Shown here: positions 5,291 through 8,025 of the stretch, piece by piece | Layout: the number at the start of each line of letters is the position of its first letter | Position numbering within the stretch: the stretch's first letter is position 1 | Translations under genes and position numbers: made by a program | Notes under the pieces: model-generated | What the model was told of the DNA's origin: nothing | Database searches by the model: none | The model's input: the letters and a program-made list of their open reading frames with translations, nothing else | Assembly: GCA_036881805.1 (NCBI GenBank) | Contig: JBAJNK010000103.1 | Location: 1 to 8,025 of the forward strand | Origin: JANQLC01 sp036881805 | GTDB taxonomy: Bacteria; Bacteroidota; Bacteroidia; Flavobacteriales; JANQLC01 | Direction of reading: 5' to 3' | DNA: 8,025 nt

Positions 5291-5362
5291 GCCGATGTAG
5301 CTCAGCGGTAGAGCGCTTCCTTGGTAAGGAAGAGGTCACGGGTTCGATTCCCGTCATTGGCT
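5291..5362 (+). tRNA. tRNA-Thr (anticodon GGU)
   Basis: The acceptor GCCGATG (5291-5297) pairs with CATTGGC (5355-5361, one G-T wobble), discriminator T5362. The anticodon stem CTTCC/GGAAG holds loop TTGGTAA with anticodon GGT at 5323-5325. CCA is not encoded. It is the last tRNA before tuf, and together with the UGU isoacceptor it reads Thr codons. Confidence 0.96.
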
Positions 5363-5418
5363 CGAGGCGCTACCCTGTTACTTTGTTTTATAACTTTAAT
5401 TCAGAAATTCATTAAACC

Positions 5419-6606
5419 ATGGCAAAAGAAACTTTTAATCGCTCCAAGCCGCACCTCAATATCGGTACGATTGGTCACGTCGACCACGGCAAGACCACTT
5501 TGACTGCGGCCATCACAAAGGTATTGTCCGATTCGGGTTACGGTCGAGCCCGCTCGTTTGACTCTATCGATAACGCACCGGAGGAAAAAGAAAGGGGTAT
5601 TACCATCAATACCTCACATGTGGAGTACGAAACGCAGAACCGCCACTATGCGCACGTCGATTGTCCGGGCCATGCGGATTATGTGAAAAATATGGTGACC
5701 GGTGCCGCACAGATGGATGGTGCCGTCTTGGTCGTTGCCGCTACCGACGGACCGATGCCCCAAACCCGTGAACACATTCTGTTGGGACGTCAGGTCGGTG
5801 TGCCCCGCATCGTCGTCTTCTTGAACAAAGTCGATATGGTAGATGACGAGGAATTACTCGAGCTAGTCGAATTGGAGGTTCGCGAATTGCTTTCATTCTA
5901 CGAATACGATGGCGATAACACGCCGATCATCTTGGGTTCTGCCTTGGGTGCGCTCAACGGCGAGCAAAAATGGGTGGATTCCATAAATGAGTTGATGACA
6001 GCGGTAGACAAGTGGATCGAGGTGCCCCAACGCGACGTGGATAAGAGTTTCTTGATGCCCGTAGAAGACGTCTTCTCTATCACCGGGCGCGGTACGGTTG
6101 CCACCGGTCGCATCGAGACCGGCGTGGCGCATACCGGTGACTCCGTCGAGGTTATCGGCATGGGTGCTGAGAAGCTGAGTTCTACCATTACAGGGGTGGA
6201 GATGTTTCGCAAAATTTTGGACGAAGGTCAGGCTGGAGACAACGTGGGTATTTTGTTGCGGGGCATCGACAAATCTCAGATCAAAAGGGGGATGGTTGTC
6301 GCCAAGCCCGATTCTGTAAAGCCACACAGCCAGTTCAAGGCGGAGGTTTATATTTTGAAAAAAGAAGAAGGGGGGCGTCACACCCCTTTCCACGACAACT
6401 ACCGGCCGCAGTTCTATTTGCGGACTACCGATGTGACCGGCGAGATCGGGCTTCCCGATGGGGTGGAAATGGTGTTGCCCGGCGATAACTTGACCATTTC
6501 AGTCGGCTTGATTCAGCCCGTAGCCGCCAGTGTGGGCTTGCGCTTTGCCATCCGTGAAGGCGGTAGAACGGTAGGCGCCGGTCAGATTACGGAAATCATC
6601 GAATGA
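5419..6606 (+). CDS. tuf: Translation elongation factor Tu
   Basis: A full-length 395-residue EF-Tu, the GTPase that delivers aminoacyl-tRNA to the ribosomal A site. GTPase motifs: G1 GHVDHGKT (19-26), switch I/G2 RGITI (59-63), G3 DCPGH (81-85, with catalytic H85), G4 NKVD (136-139) and G5 GSAL (173-176). Domain 2 carries GRGTVATGRIE (223-233), and domain 3 ends with FAIREGGRTVGAGQI (376-390). All key residues are present and the length is normal for Bacteroidota. The start ATGGCAAAAGAA is the standard N-terminus (MAKE.F.R.KPH.NIGTIGH). It lacks a clear Shine-Dalgarno, as is usual in this phylum. It sits 56 bases after tRNA-Thr(GGU) and is probably co-transcribed with the four tRNAs from the promoter at 4928-4956. 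Confidence 0.99.
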   Translation: MAKETFNRSKPHLNIGTIGHVDHGKTTLTAAITKVLSDSGYGRARSFDSIDNAPEEKERGITINTSHVEYETQNRHYAHVDCPGHADYVKNMVTGAAQMDGAVLVVAATDGPMPQTREHILLGRQVGVPRIVVFLNKVDMVDDEELLELVELEVRELLSFYEYDGDNTPIILGSALGALNGEQKWVDSINELMTAVDKWIEVPQRDVDKSFLMPVEDVFSITGRGTVATGRIETGVAHTGDSVEVIGMGAEKLSSTITGVEMFRKILDEGQAGDNVGILLRGIDKSQIKRGMVVAKPDSVKPHSQFKAEVYILKKEEGGRHTPFHDNYRPQFYLRTTDVTGEIGLPDGVEMVLPGDNLTISVGLIQPVAASVGLRFAIREGGRTVGAGQITEIIE

Positions 6607-6643
6607 TCCCTAGCGAGCAGCATGTGATTACAGTGTAAAAAGC

Positions 6644-6665
6644 GGTACCCGTTTTGGGTTTCACC
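6644..6665 (+). terminator. Weak hairpin between tuf and tRNA-Trp
   Basis: ACCC (6647-6650) pairs with GGGT (6656-6659) around GTTTT. An outer GGT/ACC (6644-6646 with 6663-6665) is separated by a three-base bulge, and the sequence continues TTTCT. It might be a leaky terminator or a processing signal ahead of tRNA-Trp. The stem is short and the T-run broken, so the call is tentative. Confidence 0.25.
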
Positions 6666-6677
6666 TTTCTCACATAT

Positions 6678-6753
6678 ACGGGCGTAGCTCAGCCGGTAGA
6701 GCAGTGGTCTCCAAAACCAAAGGTCGTGAGTTCGATTCTTACCGCCCGTGCCA
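6678..6753 (+). tRNA. tRNA-Trp (anticodon CCA)
   Basis: The acceptor ACGGGCG (6678-6684) pairs with CGCCCGT (6743-6749), discriminator G6750, and CCA encoded at 6751-6753. The anticodon CCA is at 6711-6713 in loop CTCCAAA, and the T-arm is GTGAG TTCGATT CTTAC. The outer anticodon-stem pair (G6704/A6720) is mismatched. Placement just before secE is common in bacteria. Confidence 0.95.
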
Positions 6754-6772
6754 TAACCAAATAGTGCAAGAG

Positions 6773-6964
6773 ATGAAGCTCGTCAAATATGTAAAGAGTG
6801 CATACGGGGAGTTGATCCACAAAGTCACCTGGATGCCATACGCCGAGTGGCAGCAGACTACGATTACCGTAACGGTGGCCGCAGTGGTTTTTGCGCTGCT
6901 CGTATTTTTAATAGACCGGGTGGTAAAGTTTGGTATCGATCGGTATTTTACACTCTTCTCATAA
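6773..6964 (+). CDS. secE: Preprotein translocase subunit SecE
   Basis: A 63-residue short, single-span SecE, the clamp that stabilises SecY in the SecYEG channel of the inner membrane. Visible: amphipathic helix KYVKSAYGELIHKVTW (5-20), the hinge around TWMPYAEWQQTT (19-30), one transmembrane segment (about 31-48, ITVTVAAVVFALLVFLID), and a short tail. I start at ATG 6773. The open frame runs further upstream to 6704, but that part lies inside tRNA-Trp and cannot be coding. In most relatives the proline directly follows the tryptophan (W-P); here it is W-M-P. NusG follows after 8 bases. Confidence 0.93.
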   Translation: MKLVKYVKSAYGELIHKVTWMPYAEWQQTTITVTVAAVVFALLVFLIDRVVKFGIDRYFTLFS

Positions 6965-6972
6965 AAGGGAAA

Positions 6973-7515
6973 ATGGACAAAAAGTGGTATGTGATTCGCG
7001 CCATTAGTGGACAGGAAAATAAGGTGAAGAGCTATATAGAGAACGAGGTCGCCCGTCTGGGGATGAGTGAGTACATCGGTCAGATTTTGGTACCGGTCGA
7101 AAAGATTTACCAGATCAGAAATGGAAAGCGGGTGAACAAAGAGCGCACGTATTTTCCCGGATATGTTATGGTAGAGGCCAATTTGAATGTTGAATTGGGA
7201 CATCGGATTAAATCCACGCCGGGCGTCATCGGCTTCTTGGGTGAAACCAAGGGGGGAGATCCCATTCCCATGCGCCGGTCAGAAGTGAATCGGATGCTCG
7301 GTAAGGTGGATGAGCTCGCCGAGTTGGAAGGGGCTGTGAGCATTCCCTATGTTATCGGTGAAACGGTAAAGGTGATCGATGGACCTTTTAACAGCTTCAC
7401 CGGTACCGTTGAAAGCATCAATGAGGAAAAGCGCAAGTTGGCGGTAATGGTATTGATCTTTGGGCGTAAAACACCGCTTGAACTCAACTATATGCAGGTA
7501 GAGAAAATATCTTGA
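6973..7515 (+). CDS. nusG: Transcription termination/antitermination factor NusG
   Basis: A 180-residue NusG, which binds the RNA polymerase clamp to promote processive elongation and links polymerase to Rho or the ribosome. The NGN domain (about 4-110) starts with KWYVIRAISGQENKVKSYIE and contains ERTYFPGYVMVE (57-68) and STPGVIGFLG (81-90). The KOW domain (about 127-180) has the family's GETVKVIDGPFNSFTGTV (129-146) and IFGRKTPLEL (162-171). The start at 6973 is chosen because KWYV is the normal N-terminus and AAAAGGGAA directly upstream is a rare good Shine-Dalgarno here. The longer open frame from 6847 would lie inside secE. The gene follows secE in one operon. Confidence 0.98.
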   Translation: MDKKWYVIRAISGQENKVKSYIENEVARLGMSEYIGQILVPVEKIYQIRNGKRVNKERTYFPGYVMVEANLNVELGHRIKSTPGVIGFLGETKGGDPIPMRRSEVNRMLGKVDELAELEGAVSIPYVIGETVKVIDGPFNSFTGTVESINEEKRKLAVMVLIFGRKTPLELNYMQVEKIS

Positions 7516-7546
7516 TGCGTTTTGAGATTGGATTAAAAAGCGATCG

Positions 7547-7993
7547 ATGGCTAAGAAAGTATCGAAGGTGATCAAGTTGCAAGTGCGCGGCGGGCAGGCT
7601 AATCCCGCCCCGCCCATAGGGCCTGCGCTCGGTGCAGCCGGTGTGAATATCGTGGCGTTTACCCAGCAATTTAACGCCCGCACACAGGATAAAAACGGAC
7701 AGTTGCTGCCCGTTGTCATCACGGTTTTTGCAGATAAATCATTCGAATTTATCGTCAAGACCCCGGCAGCGGCTGTGCAATTGTTGCAAGCTGCCCAAAA
7801 GGAAAAAGGCTCCTCCGAGCCCAACCGCATCCAAGTGGGATCGGTTACTTGGGAGCAGATAGGCGCTATTGCCCGAGATAAGATGCCGGATTTAAATGCG
7901 TTTACCCTGGATTCGGCTGTGAAAATGATCGCGGGTACAGCGCGTAGCATGGGCTTGCGCATAACGGGAAGCCCCCGTTCTAAATCCGAGTAA
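7547..7993 (+). CDS. rplK: 50S ribosomal protein L11
   Basis: A 148-residue L11, which binds the 23S rRNA GTPase-associated centre and is needed for factor-dependent GTP hydrolysis and the stringent response. The N-terminal domain begins MAKKVSKVIKLQVRGGQANP and contains PAPPIGPALGAAGVNI (20-35) and FTQQFNART (38-46). The C-terminal rRNA-binding domain includes KTPAAAVQLLQAA (71-83), GSVTWEQIGAIARDKMPDL (98-116) and GTARSMGLRI (130-139). It is a few residues longer than E. coli L11 at the C-terminus. It lies 31 bases after nusG and 6 bases before rplA. Confidence 0.98.
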   Translation: MAKKVSKVIKLQVRGGQANPAPPIGPALGAAGVNIVAFTQQFNARTQDKNGQLLPVVITVFADKSFEFIVKTPAAAVQLLQAAQKEKGSSEPNRIQVGSVTWEQIGAIARDKMPDLNAFTLDSAVKMIAGTARSMGLRITGSPRSKSE

Positions 7994-7999
7994 AAAGAT

Positions 8000-8025
8000 A
8001 TGGCGAGATTGACAAAGAGGCGAAA
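8000..8025 (+). CDS. rplA: 50S ribosomal protein L1, first codons only (cut by window end)
   Basis: ATG at 8000 follows rplK by 6 bases and opens a frame reading MARLTKRR before the window ends. This fits the usual M-A-(K/R)-L-(S/T)-K-(K/R) start of L1, and L1 follows L11 in nearly all bacteria. L1 normally represses this operon by binding its mRNA; no such site is identifiable here. The call rests on order and eight residues. Confidence 0.85.

Noticed and set aside
5357..5385. Separate tuf promoter (TTG, 18 bases, TTACTTTG)
   Set aside because: The -33 part lies in the tRNA-Thr acceptor end and the second base of the -7 element is wrong. Co-transcription with the tRNAs is simpler, though a secondary promoter is not excluded.
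5321..5503. Plus-strand frame across tRNA-Thr into tuf
   Set aside because: It starts inside a tRNA and overlaps tuf in another frame.
7279..7962. Long minus-strand frame opposite nusG and rplK
   Set aside because: It is antisense to two confident genes and shows no recognisable domain.

Overview
The window looks like chromosomal DNA of a member of the Bacteroidota. Three lines of evidence support this. Upstream regions carry the TTG/TTTG ... TAnnTTTG promoter pattern of that phylum. Shine-Dalgarno sequences are weak before most genes. The translation block has the order xer - short hpf - tRNA-Thr/Tyr/Gly/Thr - tuf - tRNA-Trp - secE - nusG - rplK - rplA. I cannot name the genus.

Layout. (1) 40-994, minus strand: a two-gene operon that is AT-richer than its surroundings. 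A Panacea-domain (SocA-like) protein comes first and a small unnamed protein follows, with an 8-base GTGAGTAG start/stop overlap. This is the architecture of a Panacea-type toxin-antitoxin pair, with a Bacteroidota-like promoter just upstream. (2) 995-1419: a gene-poor spacer with the operon promoter at one end and a short tRNA-Ser-like fragment near the other. (3) 1420-3414, plus: a complete uvrB. (4) 3371-3632: the last 44 bases of uvrB plus the next 11 bases are duplicated (55 bp, one mismatch) 207 bp downstream. Between the copies lies an array of eleven 13-14 bp units. The single mismatch removes the uvrB stop codon from the second copy. (5) 3717-4911, plus: a Xer-type tyrosine recombinase overlapping a short ribosome hibernation factor. 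(6) 4928-5362: a strong promoter interleaved with a hairpin terminator, then four tRNAs. (7) 5419-8025: tuf, tRNA-Trp, secE, nusG, rplK and the first codons of rplA, the start of the classic secE-nusG-L11-L1 (then usually rplJL-rpoBC) transcription/translation cluster.

How it fits together: the right half is a conserved core block for protein synthesis (tRNAs, EF-Tu, ribosomal proteins), transcription elongation (NusG), secretion (SecE) and ribosome dormancy (HPF). UvrB (nucleotide-excision repair) and Xer (site-specific recombination, probably chromosome dimer resolution) are housekeeping DNA-maintenance genes. The left end is accessory. The most interesting points are the Panacea pair with its uncharacterised partner, the repeat array that appears to have grown out of the uvrB 3' end, and the promoter/terminator overlap before the tRNA-tuf operon.
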